Source of the DNA: JAEUNX01 sp034004685
GTDB taxonomy: Bacteria > Pseudomonadota > Gammaproteobacteria > Burkholderiales > Rhodocyclaceae
Reading direction: 5' to 3'
NCBI GenBank assembly: GCA_034004685.1
Contig: JAVEWG010000015.1
Coordinates: forward strand, 6,762 to 70,761
Length of the DNA stretch: 64,000 nucleotides
Below are positions 1 through 8,782 of this stretch, piece by piece. The notes beneath the pieces are model-generated. The model was given only the letters and a program-made list of their open reading frames with translations. It had not been told where the DNA came from and made no database searches. Positions within the stretch are counted from its first letter, which is position 1. Every line of letters starts with the position of its first letter. The position numbers and the translations under genes are program-made.

Positions 1-2
1 GG

Positions 3-104
3 TTCGTGGACGGCCGCTTGACGTTGGAGGATGGGCGTCGGGTGCGGGTCGCCGAAGAGCCCCTGTCCTCCCCGGGCTGGACCATTCCGCCGGTGGAGTC
101 CTGA
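3..104 (+). CDS. purN: Phosphoribosylglycinamide formyltransferase, C-terminal fragment
   Basis: The 33 residues read in frame 3 before the TGA include FVDGRLTLEDGRRV, which resembles the C-terminal tail of PurN (a W/F-x-DGRL motif near the end of the family). PurN transfers a formyl group from 10-formyl-THF to GAR in purine synthesis. The body of the gene lies left of the window. The next gene starts 24 bases after the stop. The call rests on a short tail and on neighbourhood, so it is moderate. Confidence 0.6.
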   Translation, partial: FVDGRLTLEDGRRVRVAEEPLSSPGWTIPPVES

Positions 105-128
105 GCCCGGCCGGGCTGGCGCCCTGCG

Positions 129-1172
129 ATGCGCAGCGATACCCGGATCTTCCTCCTGTCCCTGGCCGCATCCCTGGCGGCCCACGCCATGGTGGTGGGG
201 CTGCCGGGGTGGCGTCTGCCTGAACTGGCGGCCCCCCCGCCGGTGTTGCAGGCCCAGGTGGTGGTGAAACCGCGCCCCGCGGCGGTGGCCGCGCCCGCGC
301 CTCGGCCCCTGGCTCCCCGGCGGCCCGCGCCGGCACCCGTGCCCGCTCTGCCCGTCCCGGCCGCCGAAGCCCCCGCTGCCCCGCCGGGCGAGCCACCGCT
401 GCCGGTGGCGGAGGAGCCGCCGCCTGCCGCGCCGGAGCCGAGCCCCGAACCGCCCCTGCACGCTCCGCCGGTCCCGGCGGCCGAGGCGCCCCTGTGGCCC
501 CACCGGGGGCGGATCGTCTATGACGTTTATCGGGGCGACCAGGATTTTCTGGTGGGGCGTACCGAGCACCGCTGGGAGCACGACGGCGCCCACTACCGGA
601 TGGAAGCCCTGGTGGAGACCACTGGCATGGTGGCCCTGTTTCGTGCCTTCCGATACATCCAGCGCAGCGAGGGGCGGATCACTCCGGCGGGACTGGAGCC
701 ACGGCGTTTCAGCGTGGAGCAGGCGGGCAAGCCGGACGAATCGGCCGAATTCGACTGGGCCCGGCATGAAGTCACCCTGCGCCGGGCCAAGGGACCACGG
801 GTGGCCCCCATCAAGGGGGGGGACCAGGACGTGCTGTCCCTGTGGCACCAGCTCACCCTCACCGGTGATCCTCCCGCCCACCTGGGCCTGACCTTGGTCA
901 CCACCAAGGCCGCCACCCCGGCGGAACTGACCCTCGTCGGCGTGGAAGCGATTGGCCTGCCCCTGGGACAGGTGATTGCCCATCACCTGCGGGCCCGCGC
1001 CCTGGACGACAACCTCACCCTCGATATCTGGCTTGCCGAAAAGCACGGCTACCTGCCGGTGCGCATCCTGATACGCGACAAGAAGGGCGAAAGCCTGGAT
1101 CAACGGGCCCGGGAGGTGGAGCGGGAGACCGCCGCCAGCCCGGCCACAACCACGGAAACCTCTCATCCATGA
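129..1172 (+). CDS. DUF3108 domain-containing protein with TonB-like proline-rich linker
   Basis: This is a 347-residue protein of unknown function. An N-terminal hydrophobic segment (about residues 5-25) is followed by a long Pro/Ala/Glu-rich linker (about 40-125) of the kind seen in TonB-like periplasm-spanning proteins. A globular domain (about 125-335) then begins with WPHRGRIVYDVYRGDQDFLVG and matches the DUF3108 pattern of envelope proteins. It sits directly after purN and its last 4 bases overlap the start of the methyltransferase gene, suggesting one transcript. The domain probably lies in the periplasm, tethered to the inner membrane. No catalytic residues can be named. Confidence 0.8.
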   Translation: MRSDTRIFLLSLAASLAAHAMVVGLPGWRLPELAAPPPVLQAQVVVKPRPAAVAAPAPRPLAPRRPAPAPVPALPVPAAEAPAAPPGEPPLPVAEEPPPAAPEPSPEPPLHAPPVPAAEAPLWPHRGRIVYDVYRGDQDFLVGRTEHRWEHDGAHYRMEALVETTGMVALFRAFRYIQRSEGRITPAGLEPRRFSVEQAGKPDESAEFDWARHEVTLRRAKGPRVAPIKGGDQDVLSLWHQLTLTGDPPAHLGLTLVTTKAATPAELTLVGVEAIGLPLGQVIAHHLRARALDDNLTLDIWLAEKHGYLPVRILIRDKKGESLDQRAREVERETAASPATTTETSHP

Positions 1173-2443
1173 ATGCTCCCCTGGAAGCCCCCACCCGGGG
1201 CCGACTGAACCACGCCAACCACATCCTGGCGGAGGTGCTGCGCTTTGCCCATCCCGCCGACGCGGTGCTGTCCCGCTACTTCCGGGAGAACCGCAACCTG
1301 GGCCACCGGGACCGGGCCTGGCTGGCGGAGACGGTCTATGCCGTGCTGCGCCACCTGCGCCAGGTGCGCCTGTGGGCCGGGCCCAACGCCCAGCCCAAGG
1401 CCTTGCTGCTGGCCTGGCTGGTGAAGGGGGCTGGTCACTCCGTGCGCCATCTGGAGCCCGCCATCTCCCAGACCGAGCGGGAGCAGCTGGGGGAGGTCAA
1501 GGCCCGCCAGCTGCCGCCGGCGAGCCTGGCGGATCGTTGCGACCTGCCCGATTGGCTGGCCGAGCGCCTGGCCCCGGTCTTCGGCGAGGAGGGGCTGGTG
1601 AGCCTGTGCCACGCCTTGAACCAGTCCGCGCCCCTGGATCTGCGGATCAATCCCCTGAAGGCCGAGCGGGAGGCGGTGCTGGCCCAACTGGCGGCGGAGG
1701 GCATCAAGGCCCGGCCGGGACGCTTGTCGCCCCTGGCCATCCGCCTGGCGGAAAAGCCGGCCCTCCAGACGCACCCCCTTTACCTGGGGGGGCAGGTGGA
1801 GGTGCAGGACGAGGGCAGCCAAGTGCTGGCCTGGCTGGTGGCCCCCCGGCGGGGGGAACTGGTGGTGGATTTCTGCGCCGGCGCGGGGGGCAAGACCCTC
1901 GTCCTGGGGGCTTTGATGCGCTCCACCGGGCGGCTCCACGCCTTTGATGTATCCGACAAGCGCCTGGCCAAGCTCAAGCCCCGGGCGGCCCGGGCGGGGC
2001 TCTCCAACGTGCATCCGGTGGTGATCGACAACGAGAACGACATCCGGGTCAAGCGGCTGGCGGGCAAGGCCGACCGGGTGCTGGTGGATGCCCCCTGCAG
2101 CGGCCTGGGCACCCTGCGCCGCAACCCGGATCTCAAGTGGCGCCAGAGCCCGGAGTCGGTGGAAGAACTCAAGGGCAAGCAGGCCGCCATCCTCCAGGCC
2201 GCCGCCCGGCTGGTGAAGCCCGGCGGCCGGCTGGTGTATGCCACCTGCAGCCTTTTGCCGGAAGAAAACGAACACATCGTCCAGGCCTTCCTGGCGGCCA
2301 ACCCGGCCTTCCAGGTACGCAATGCCGGGGAGATCCTCCAGCGCCAGGGCATTCCGGTGGAAGAGGGGGAATTCCTGCGCCTGACCCCGGATCGCCACGA
2401 CACCGACGGCTTCTTCGCCGCCGTGATGGAACGTTCCGCGTGA
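1169..2443 (+). CDS. RsmB/NOP-family RNA (cytosine-5) methyltransferase
   Basis: The protein has 424 residues, close to the ~430 of RsmB, and transfers a methyl group from SAM to cytosine in rRNA. The N-terminal ~140 residues are helical and NusB-like (VLSRYFRENRNLGHRDRAWL). The catalytic domain shows the SAM loop DFCAGAGGKT, the DAPCSGLGTLRRNPDLKW motif IV region with its cysteine, and the second catalytic cysteine in YATCSLLPEEN. The ATG overlaps the preceding stop. Many betaproteobacteria carry a second RsmB paralogue by fmt, so whether this one is the m5C967 enzyme cannot be settled here. Confidence 0.9.
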   Translation: MNAPLEAPTRGRLNHANHILAEVLRFAHPADAVLSRYFRENRNLGHRDRAWLAETVYAVLRHLRQVRLWAGPNAQPKALLLAWLVKGAGHSVRHLEPAISQTEREQLGEVKARQLPPASLADRCDLPDWLAERLAPVFGEEGLVSLCHALNQSAPLDLRINPLKAEREAVLAQLAAEGIKARPGRLSPLAIRLAEKPALQTHPLYLGGQVEVQDEGSQVLAWLVAPRRGELVVDFCAGAGGKTLVLGALMRSTGRLHAFDVSDKRLAKLKPRAARAGLSNVHPVVIDNENDIRVKRLAGKADRVLVDAPCSGLGTLRRNPDLKWRQSPESVEELKGKQAAILQAAARLVKPGGRLVYATCSLLPEENEHIVQAFLAANPAFQVRNAGEILQRQGIPVEEGEFLRLTPDRHDTDGFFAAVMERSA

Positions 2444-3027
2444 GCTTGACCGCCTGGCCCTTGCGCCGGTGGCTGGCGGCGGCGCTGCTGATCCTGGCGG
2501 CCCCCGCCGCCCTGGCCGAGGCTCGCCCCCTAGCTCCAGGAGCCCAGGTGGAGGTGGCCTTCTCCCCCTGGGATGATCCAGAGGCGCTGATCCTCCAGAC
2601 CCTGGCCGCCGCCCGCAAGACCATCCGGGTCCAGGCCTACGCCTTCACCAGCCGGTCCATTGCCCAGGCCCTGGTGGAAGCCCGGGAGCGGGGGGTGGAT
2701 GTGGCGGTGCTGGCCGATGCCGAGATGAACCGCCGGGCCGAGGGCAACGCCATTGCCCGCCTGCTCCAGGGGGGCGTGGCAGTGGCTTTTGAAACCCGCT
2801 ACAACGCCGCTCATAACAAGGTGATCCTGGTGGATCCGGATAGCAAGGATTGCGCCGTCATCACCGGATCCTACAATTTCACCTGGTCCGCCCGGGCCCG
2901 CAACGCCGAGAACCTGCTGATCCTGCGGGGCGATCCGAAACTCGTCCGGGACTACCTGGACAACTGGCAACGGCATCGGGCCGAGGCCACCCCCATCCAC
3001 CGCCTGCCCTTTGCCGCCGCCCCATGA
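2440..3027 (+). CDS. Secreted phospholipase D-family protein (Nuc-like endonuclease)
   Basis: The protein has 195 residues from a GTG that overlaps the preceding TGA (GTGA). The first ~25 residues look like a signal peptide ending near ALAEA. It carries one HKD motif, HNKVILVD, followed by GSYNFTWSARARNAEN, the hallmark of single-motif PLD enzymes that act as dimers, such as bacterial Nuc endonucleases. It is probably a periplasmic nuclease or phosphodiesterase; the substrate cannot be told from sequence. Its stop overlaps the next start by 4 bases (ATGA). Confidence 0.82.
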   Translation: MSLTAWPLRRWLAAALLILAAPAALAEARPLAPGAQVEVAFSPWDDPEALILQTLAAARKTIRVQAYAFTSRSIAQALVEARERGVDVAVLADAEMNRRAEGNAIARLLQGGVAVAFETRYNAAHNKVILVDPDSKDCAVITGSYNFTWSARARNAENLLILRGDPKLVRDYLDNWQRHRAEATPIHRLPFAAAP

Positions 3028-4307
3028 AAGAACAAGACTTCGCCCGTTTGCCCCTGGAGCTTTGGTCCGATCTCCAGGCCCCCGGTATCGGTTGGCAGAT
3101 CGCCGCCCTGGTCCTCTGCCTGGGGCTGGCCTGGCTGATCCAGCGGGGCGTGCTGGGCTGGCTGGCCACGCACCGGAGCGAGGGCTCCGGCCGGGCCCTG
3201 GGGCGCGGCGGTTTGCGCCGGGTGCTGTTTCCCCTCACCGCCCTGATGCTGGTGCTGGTGCTGCGGCCCCTCATGGCGCCCTACCACCACGTCAATCTGC
3301 TGTCCCTGGCGCTGCCCTTGCTGCTGTCCCTGGGCATCATCCGGCTGGTGGTGTACCTGGTGCGTCAGGCTTTCCGGGCCTCCAGCTGGCTGGGGGGCTT
3401 TGAGCGGATCTTTGCCACCTGCGCGTGGCTGGTGGTGGCCTTGCACATCGTGGGGTGGCTGCCCTGGGTGATCGACGGACTGGAGGCCATCGCCTTCAAG
3501 GTGGGCAAGAGCGAGCTCAACCTGTGGCTGCTGTTGCAGGGGGCGGTGTCGGTGATGCTCACCCTGCTGCTGGCCCTGTGGCTGGGGGGGCTGCTGGAGA
3601 CCCGCCTGCTGGGGGTGGAGGGCATGGACGCCAGCGTGCGGCTGGTGCTGGTCCGGCTGGCCAAGTCGGTGCTGGTGGTGGTGGCGGTGATGGTGGCCCT
3701 GCCCATGGTGGGCATCGATCTGACCACCCTGTCGGTGTTCGGCGGGGCCCTGGGCGTGGGCCTGGGTTTTGGCCTGCAAAAGATCGCCGCCAGCTATGTG
3801 TCGGGCTTCATCATCCTGCTGGACCGCTCCATCCGCATGGGTAATCTCATCTCGGTGGGAACCGAGCGGGGGGTGGTCAGTCAGATCACTACCCGCTACA
3901 CGGTATTGCGGGGCTTGAATGGGGTGGAGGTGATCGTTCCCAACGAAACCCTGGTGGGTTCGGTGGTCCAGAATGAAACCTATACCAACAGCCAGGTGCT
4001 GCTCCCCATCAACGTCCAGGTGGCCTATTCTTCCGACGTGGAAAAGGTGCTGGCGCTCCTGGCGGAGATCGCCCAGGCCCATCCCCGGGTGCTGGCGGAT
4101 CCGCCGCCCAAATCCTTCCTGGTAGCCTTCGGGGAGAGCGGCATCGATCTGCGCCTGGCCCTGTGGATCCAGGATCCCCAGGAAGGCAGCCTGGGGGTGG
4201 TGTCGGAAATCAACCGGGAGATCTGGCGCCGCTTCCGGCAGGAGGGGATCGAGATTCCCTATCCCCAGCGGGAAGTTCGGCTGCTGGGACGGGACGCCGT
4301 GGTGTAA
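3024..4307 (+). CDS. MscS-family mechanosensitive ion channel
   Basis: A 427-residue inner-membrane protein with several hydrophobic helices in the first ~260 residues. The conserved MscS pore and beta-domain region follows (VFGGALGVGLGFGLQKIAASYVSG and VPNETLVGSVVQNETYTN). The gate is expected to open on membrane tension to release solutes after osmotic downshock. It is larger than minimal MscS because of extra N-terminal helices. The ATG lies in an ATGA overlap with the PLD gene, so it is probably co-transcribed. A second, minimal MscS homologue lies at 24599-25423. Confidence 0.88.
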   Translation: MKEQDFARLPLELWSDLQAPGIGWQIAALVLCLGLAWLIQRGVLGWLATHRSEGSGRALGRGGLRRVLFPLTALMLVLVLRPLMAPYHHVNLLSLALPLLLSLGIIRLVVYLVRQAFRASSWLGGFERIFATCAWLVVALHIVGWLPWVIDGLEAIAFKVGKSELNLWLLLQGAVSVMLTLLLALWLGGLLETRLLGVEGMDASVRLVLVRLAKSVLVVVAVMVALPMVGIDLTTLSVFGGALGVGLGFGLQKIAASYVSGFIILLDRSIRMGNLISVGTERGVVSQITTRYTVLRGLNGVEVIVPNETLVGSVVQNETYTNSQVLLPINVQVAYSSDVEKVLALLAEIAQAHPRVLADPPPKSFLVAFGESGIDLRLALWIQDPQEGSLGVVSEINREIWRRFRQEGIEIPYPQREVRLLGRDAVV

Positions 4308-4380
4308 GGTGGGCCAGCGCATCCCGGATCCAAGGCCAGCAGACCCCAGGCATCTTAATTTTTCGAGGAATTCATAACGC

Positions 4381-5541
4381 ATGTTCGCAGGTTTTCTGGA
4401 CTTACCCTGGTGGGGCTACATCCTCGTGGCACTGGGATTCACCCATGTCACCATCGCCGCCGTCACCATCTTCCTGCATCGCCACCAGGCCCACCGGGCC
4501 CTGGAGCTGCATCCCATTCCCAGCCATTTTTTCCGCTTCTGGCTGTGGCTCACCACCGGCATGGTCACCAAGCAATGGGCGGCCATTCACCGCAAGCACC
4601 ACGCCAAGTGCGAAACCGCCGAGGATCCCCACAGCCCCCAGACCCGGGGCTTGAGGAAGGTGCTGTGGCAGGGGGCCGAGCTCTACCGGGCCGAGGCCGC
4701 AAATGCCGAAACCCTGGCCCGCTACGGCCACGGCACGCCGGATGACTGGCTGGAGCGCCACGTCTTTGAGCGCAATACCCTTGGCATCGCCCTGATGCTG
4801 ATCATCGATGTGCTCCTCTTCGGGCCGGTGGGGCTCACCATCTGGGCGGTGCAGATGGCCTGGATTCCCTTCTGGGCGGCCGGGGTGGTCAATGGCTTGG
4901 GCCATTACTGGGGCTACCGCAACTTCGCCTGCGCCGATGCCTCCACCAACCTGCTGCCCTGGGGCATCCTGATTGGCGGCGAGGAGCTTCACAACAACCA
5001 CCATTCCTTCGCCACCTCCGCCAAGCTTTCCGCCCGGTGGTATGAGTTCGACATCGGCTGGCTGTACATCCGGACCCTGGAGATCCTGGGGTTGGCCAAG
5101 GTCCGTAAGGTGATTCCCTCCCCCCGTTTCGGCGAGGCCCGCAAGGTGGTGGACCTGGACATGCTCCAGACCATCATCACCCACCGCTATGACGTGATGA
5201 CCCGCTACATGCGCGCCCTCAAGACCCTCTACCGGGAAGAGTTGGCCCAGTTACGCCAGGCCCGGGCCGACTTCGATGTGGCCCGCCTGCGCCACCTGGT
5301 GCTGTCGGGGGAGCAGGAGCTGGCGGAGGCGGACCGGGCCGAACGGGCCCGCATCCTGGCCGAAGGTAGCCGCCTGGCCACGGTGGTGACCATGCGGGAA
5401 GAACTGGCCGCCCTGTGGGCCCGCTCCACGGTCTCCAAGGAACAGCTCCTGACCCAGCTCCACAACTGGCTGGAGCGGGCCGAGCAGAGTGGCATCCAGC
5501 AGTTGCAGGAGTTTTCCAACCGTCTGCGCCGATACGCGTGA
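4381..5541 (+). CDS. Membrane fatty acid desaturase with long C-terminal extension
   Basis: A 386-residue acyl desaturase of the stearoyl-CoA/DesA type. The three di-iron histidine boxes are intact: HRHQAH at residues 33-38, HRKHH at 70-74 and HNNHH at 204-208. Hydrophobic helices flank them. It introduces a cis double bond into acyl chains at the membrane. After about residue 260 comes a charged, probably helical extension of ~125 residues (repeated REEL/AELR-like stretches) not needed for the desaturase fold. A hairpin terminator follows the stop, and the 73-base gap upstream suggests its own promoter. Confidence 0.88.
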   Translation: MFAGFLDLPWWGYILVALGFTHVTIAAVTIFLHRHQAHRALELHPIPSHFFRFWLWLTTGMVTKQWAAIHRKHHAKCETAEDPHSPQTRGLRKVLWQGAELYRAEAANAETLARYGHGTPDDWLERHVFERNTLGIALMLIIDVLLFGPVGLTIWAVQMAWIPFWAAGVVNGLGHYWGYRNFACADASTNLLPWGILIGGEELHNNHHSFATSAKLSARWYEFDIGWLYIRTLEILGLAKVRKVIPSPRFGEARKVVDLDMLQTIITHRYDVMTRYMRALKTLYREELAQLRQARADFDVARLRHLVLSGEQELAEADRAERARILAEGSRLATVVTMREELAALWARSTVSKEQLLTQLHNWLERAEQSGIQQLQEFSNRLRRYA

Positions 5542-5558
5542 TCCAGTCCCGCCGGTTC

Positions 5559-5579
5559 AACCCGCCCCCGGGCGGGTTT
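5559..5579 (+). terminator. Rho-independent-like terminator after the desaturase
   Basis: The inverted repeat AACCCGCCC/GGGCGGGTT has a 2-base spacer and is followed by TTTC. It stands between the desaturase stop and the RluE start. Confidence 0.65.
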
Positions 5580-5609
5580 CCCGTTTCCGAACCCCGTTTC
5601 TGAAGCCCC

Positions 5610-6233
5610 GTGGCCCGCCTGATTCTTCTCAACAAGCCCTACGGCGTCCTGAGCCAATTCACCGGCGAGCCGGGTCAGGCCACCCTGGCCCGGTGGGTGG
5701 ACGTGCCCGGAGTGTATGCCGCCGGCCGGCTGGATGGGGATAGCGAGGGCCTGCTCCTGCTCACCGATGACGGAGCGTTGCAGCACCGCATCGCCGACCC
5801 CCGCCACAAGGCCCCCAAGGTATATCTGGCCCAGGTGGAGGGAATTCCGGATCAAGGGGCCCTGGCTGCCCTGGAGCGGGGTGTAGACCTGGGGGATTTC
5901 GTCACCCGGCCGGCCTGGGCCCGCTTGGTACCGGCGCCGGACTGGTTGTGGCCCCGGGATCCACCCATCCGGGCGCGCAAGGCCATCCCCACCGCCTGGA
6001 TCGAACTCACCTTGGAGGAAGGCAAGAACCGTCAGGTACGGCGCATGACCGCCAAGGTGGGCTATCCGACCCTGCGTCTGGTTCGGGTGGCGATTGGCCC
6101 CTGGCGGCTCGACGGCCTGGCGCCGGGGCAGTGGCGGGAGATTCAGGTGGATGGCCCGGGGCCGGCCTCAAGGTCATCCCCGAAGCCCTGGCGTGGCGCC
6201 CCATCCATGGGTCAGCGCCGGGATCGCCGCTAA
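5610..6233 (+). CDS. rluE: 23S rRNA pseudouridine synthase, RluE type
   Basis: A 207-residue RsuA/RluB-family enzyme without an N-terminal S4 domain, the same architecture and near the same length as RluE, which modifies U2457 of 23S rRNA. It begins with ARLILLNKPYGVLSQF. The catalytic block is AAGRLDGDSEGLLLLTDDG, in which the Asp of GRLD is the nucleophile. A later block, EGKNRQVRRMTAKVGYPTLRL, is conserved across the family. The start is GTG right after the preceding terminator. Confidence 0.85.
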   Translation: MARLILLNKPYGVLSQFTGEPGQATLARWVDVPGVYAAGRLDGDSEGLLLLTDDGALQHRIADPRHKAPKVYLAQVEGIPDQGALAALERGVDLGDFVTRPAWARLVPAPDWLWPRDPPIRARKAIPTAWIELTLEEGKNRQVRRMTAKVGYPTLRLVRVAIGPWRLDGLAPGQWREIQVDGPGPASRSSPKPWRGAPSMGQRRDRR

Positions 6234-6264
6234 AATCCCCATCCACCTCCACCTGGGTGTCACC

Positions 6265-6711
6265 ATGAAATCCCTGTTTTCCTCGCTTGCCCTCCTTATT
6301 GTTCTTGTTGGCCGGGCCCTTCCCGCCGGGGCCGAGATGCCCATGACCGAACTGGGGGCCGGCATGTACCGCATCCAGGTGGAGGTGGCCGCCACCCAGA
6401 CCGATCGCATGCTCGGCCTGATGAATCGGCCGGCGATGCCGCCCCAGCACGGCATGTTGTTCGCTTTTCCGGTGGACGCGGTCCATTGCATGTGGATGAA
6501 AAACACCCTGATCCCCCTCTCGGTGGCCTTCCTGGATCAGGACGGACGCATCCTCAACATTGCCGACATGCAGCCCCAGAGCGAACAAAGCCACTGCGCC
6601 GCCCGCCCGGCCCGCTATGCCCTGGAAATGAACCAGGGCTGGTTCGCCGCCAAGGGCCTCGCCGCCGGGGCCCGGATCCGGGGGCTGGAGCGCTTGCCGG
6701 CCGGGCGCTGA
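6265..6711 (+). CDS. Exported DUF192 family protein
   Basis: A 148-residue protein with an N-terminal signal sequence (about residues 1-24, cut near GAEMP) and one DUF192 domain. Conserved features are RMLGLMNRPAMPPQHGMLF, the WMKNTLIPLSVAF core and the C-terminal NQGWFAAKGLAAGARI block. The biochemical role of DUF192 is not established. It starts 31 bases after rluE and ends 7 bases before the next gene, so the three are likely one transcript. Confidence 0.85.
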   Translation: MKSLFSSLALLIVLVGRALPAGAEMPMTELGAGMYRIQVEVAATQTDRMLGLMNRPAMPPQHGMLFAFPVDAVHCMWMKNTLIPLSVAFLDQDGRILNIADMQPQSEQSHCAARPARYALEMNQGWFAAKGLAAGARIRGLERLPAGR

Positions 6712-6718
6712 GGGCTGG

Positions 6719-7321
6719 GTGATGGGGCGTGGGAACTCGGGCCTGGGTAGGTTGGCGGGCTGCCTGGTGGGGCTCCTGCTGTGGGTCTGCCTGGGGCCGG
6801 CCTTTGCGGAGGAGGGCATCCTGGTCCAGGTGGGGCTCCAGGGGGAGTCCGTGCTGGTGGACGTGGCCTTTTCGGTGGCCGCCTCCCGGGCCGAGGTGTG
6901 GGAGGTACTGACCGATTTCGAGCACATGGCGGCCTTCATCTCCAACCTGGCGGTGAGCCGGGTGGTGGCCCGGGAAGGCCAGACCCTGCGGGTCTTCCAA
7001 CGGGGCGAGGCCCGCCGTGGCCTCCTCCATTTCCCCTTTGAATCGGTGCGGGAGATCCAGCTCGAAGCCCCCGGCCGGATCTCTACCCACCTGGTTTCCG
7101 GCACGCCCAAGCGCCTGGAGGGGGTGACCGAGATCACCAGCGACGGCTCCCGGACCCGGGTCAGCTACCACGGCGAATCGGTGCCGGATAGGTGGATACC
7201 TCCGGTGGTGGGCCGTGGTTTCATCGCCGACGAGGTGCGGGAGCAGTTCGAGGAGATGCGCCGGGAGATCCTCCGGCGCCATCGCCTGGCACCGGAGGGA
7301 CGGGTTGCTCCGCCCGGTTAA
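6719..7321 (+). CDS. Exported SRPBCC/START-like ligand-binding protein
   Basis: A 200-residue protein with a signal-peptide-like start (hydrophobic about residues 10-30, AFAEEG cleavage region). The SRPBCC fold follows, with VDVAFSVAASRAEVWEVLTDFEHM typical of polyketide-cyclase/coenzyme-Q-binding family members. These proteins bind hydrophobic ligands in a deep pocket; the ligand is unknown. GTG at 6719 and ATG at 6722 are adjacent candidate starts. It is the last + strand gene before the convergent cobalamin operon. Confidence 0.75.
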   Translation: MMGRGNSGLGRLAGCLVGLLLWVCLGPAFAEEGILVQVGLQGESVLVDVAFSVAASRAEVWEVLTDFEHMAAFISNLAVSRVVAREGQTLRVFQRGEARRGLLHFPFESVREIQLEAPGRISTHLVSGTPKRLEGVTEITSDGSRTRVSYHGESVPDRWIPPVVGRGFIADEVREQFEEMRREILRRHRLAPEGRVAPPG

Positions 7322-7430
7322 AGTCTGCAATTACACGACCCCATTGTGAATGGGACCTCTTCCTTGTCGCCTGTGATGGAGTGGCTGTCGGGCCTCCGCC
7401 ATTCAGGTGCATCCCCTTCATACGGCGTAC

Positions 7431-8378
7431 TTAATCCCGACGGGGTTCCGCCAGCAGGGCGGCAATATAGTCCTCCGGCAGGCGATGTTCGGCGGCCAGC
7501 TCGGCGGCGCTGCAGCCGCTGGCCCGCAGGCTGGCCAGCCAGCCGTCGAGGCCGGTGGACAGGGAGCGGCCGGCCTTCTCGCCGTCACGGGTGGCGCCGC
7601 TGTCTACGTCGTATTTGTTGGCGTAGCCGCGGGGTGTAACCATCAGGCCGTGTCGGACAAAGGTGCTGGCGTTGCCGATGAGCACGGTGGACAGCATGCC
7701 GATGTCGGCGTCGGTCATCCGCGCCAGGGTGGTGAGCTCGACGCGCTGTTTCGGCCGGTAGGCCGATTTGACGATGGCCACCGGGGTGTCCGGCTGGCGG
7801 TGGCGCAGGAACAGGCGCTGGGCCTCGACGATCTGGCGGGTGCGGCGGCCGCTCTTGGGGTTGTAGAGGGCCACCACGAAGTCTGCTGCAGCCACCGCAT
7901 CGAGGCGCCGAGCGATGACCGGCCAGGGGGTGAGCAGGTCCGACAGGCTGATGGTGCAGAAGTCGTGGGTCAGGGGGGCGCCCACCAGGGCTGCGCAGGT
8001 GTTGAGGGCCGAGGCGCCGGGGATGATCTCCACCTCGATGTCCGAATCGGGCGTCCAGCCGGCCTGGAACAGCACCTCGAAGGTGGGCCCGGCCATGCCA
8101 TACACACCGGCGTCGCCGGAGGAGATGAGGGCCACCTTGCGGCCCTGGCGGGCGCGCTCGAAGGCTTCGATGGCCCGGTCCAGCTCCTCGGTCATCGACT
8201 TCCTGATGACCTCCTTGCCCTCAAGCAGGTCGGCCACCAGGCGGATGTAGGTGACGTAGCCGATCACCGTGTCGGCTTCGGCGATGGCCTCGCGGGCGCG
8301 GGCGGTGAGGTGCGCGTGGCTGCCCGGGCCGAGGCCGACCAGCATGATCCGGCCACGGGGGGTGGGGGTGTCGTTCAT
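7431..8378 (-). CDS. cobJ: Precorrin-3B C17-methyltransferase, CobJ/CbiH
   Basis: The ring-contraction methyltransferase of cobalamin synthesis, using SAM on C17. The protein has 315 residues with the glycine-rich IMLVGLGPGS start, GYVTYIRLV, and the ALISSGDAGVYGMAG loop diagnostic for CobJ/CbiH among the precorrin methyltransferases. The usual domain is ~250 residues. Here a C-terminal tail of about 60 residues follows HGLMVTPRGYANKY. It is the last gene of the operon, overlapping the CobE-like gene by 4 bases. Confidence 0.93.
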   Translation of the reverse strand: MNDTPTPRGRIMLVGLGPGSHAHLTARAREAIAEADTVIGYVTYIRLVADLLEGKEVIRKSMTEELDRAIEAFERARQGRKVALISSGDAGVYGMAGPTFEVLFQAGWTPDSDIEVEIIPGASALNTCAALVGAPLTHDFCTISLSDLLTPWPVIARRLDAVAAADFVVALYNPKSGRRTRQIVEAQRLFLRHRQPDTPVAIVKSAYRPKQRVELTTLARMTDADIGMLSTVLIGNASTFVRHGLMVTPRGYANKYDVDSGATRDGEKAGRSLSTGLDGWLASLRASGCSAAELAAEHRLPEDYIAALLAEPRRD

Positions 8379-8782
8379 TGGGGAATCCTTGCGATGGAGA
8401 TGGTGGCGTTGCGGCCGTCGGGGCCGCGGTACTTGTGCTTTTCCAGCAGTAGCTGGCTCATTTCGGTGCCCGCCGCGAGCAGGGCCGCGGCTTCGGAGAC
8501 CGAGGGCGTGCCGGTGTACTTGCGCACGGTTTCGGATGGGTGAGGTACGGCCACGACCGCCAGCTCGGCCGCGGGGTAGAAGCGGATGGTCCAGCCCTGC
8601 CAGCGGGCCAGGGCGTGCAGCCCGGGCTCGTCGGCCTTCAGGTCGATGCTGGCCACGGCGACCACGTCGGTGAGGCTGGCCTGGCAGCTTGCCAGGGCAT
8701 CCACTACCGCCCAGGCCAGGGTGGCGGCCGGCGTGCCCCGGTCGCAGCCGATCCCCAGGGCAATGGGGCCGACGCGGCTCAT
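8375..8782 (-). CDS. CobE / CbiG C-terminal-like protein
   Basis: A 135-residue protein starting MSRVGPIALGIGCDRGTPAATL, the pattern of CobE and of the CbiG C-terminal domain (short glycine-rich opening, then SETVRKYTGTPSVSEAAAL). Its ATG overlaps the stop of the CbiG N-terminal gene (ATGA), so the two together cover the content of a normal one-piece CbiG. CbiG opens the delta-lactone of cobalt-precorrin-5A and releases acetaldehyde; the exact role of the C-terminal domain is not known. A longer open frame upstream is ignored because it runs inside the neighbouring gene. Confidence 0.85.
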   Translation of the reverse strand: MSRVGPIALGIGCDRGTPAATLAWAVVDALASCQASLTDVVAVASIDLKADEPGLHALARWQGWTIRFYPAAELAVVAVPHPSETVRKYTGTPSVSEAAALLAAGTEMSQLLLEKHKYRGPDGRNATISIARIPQ

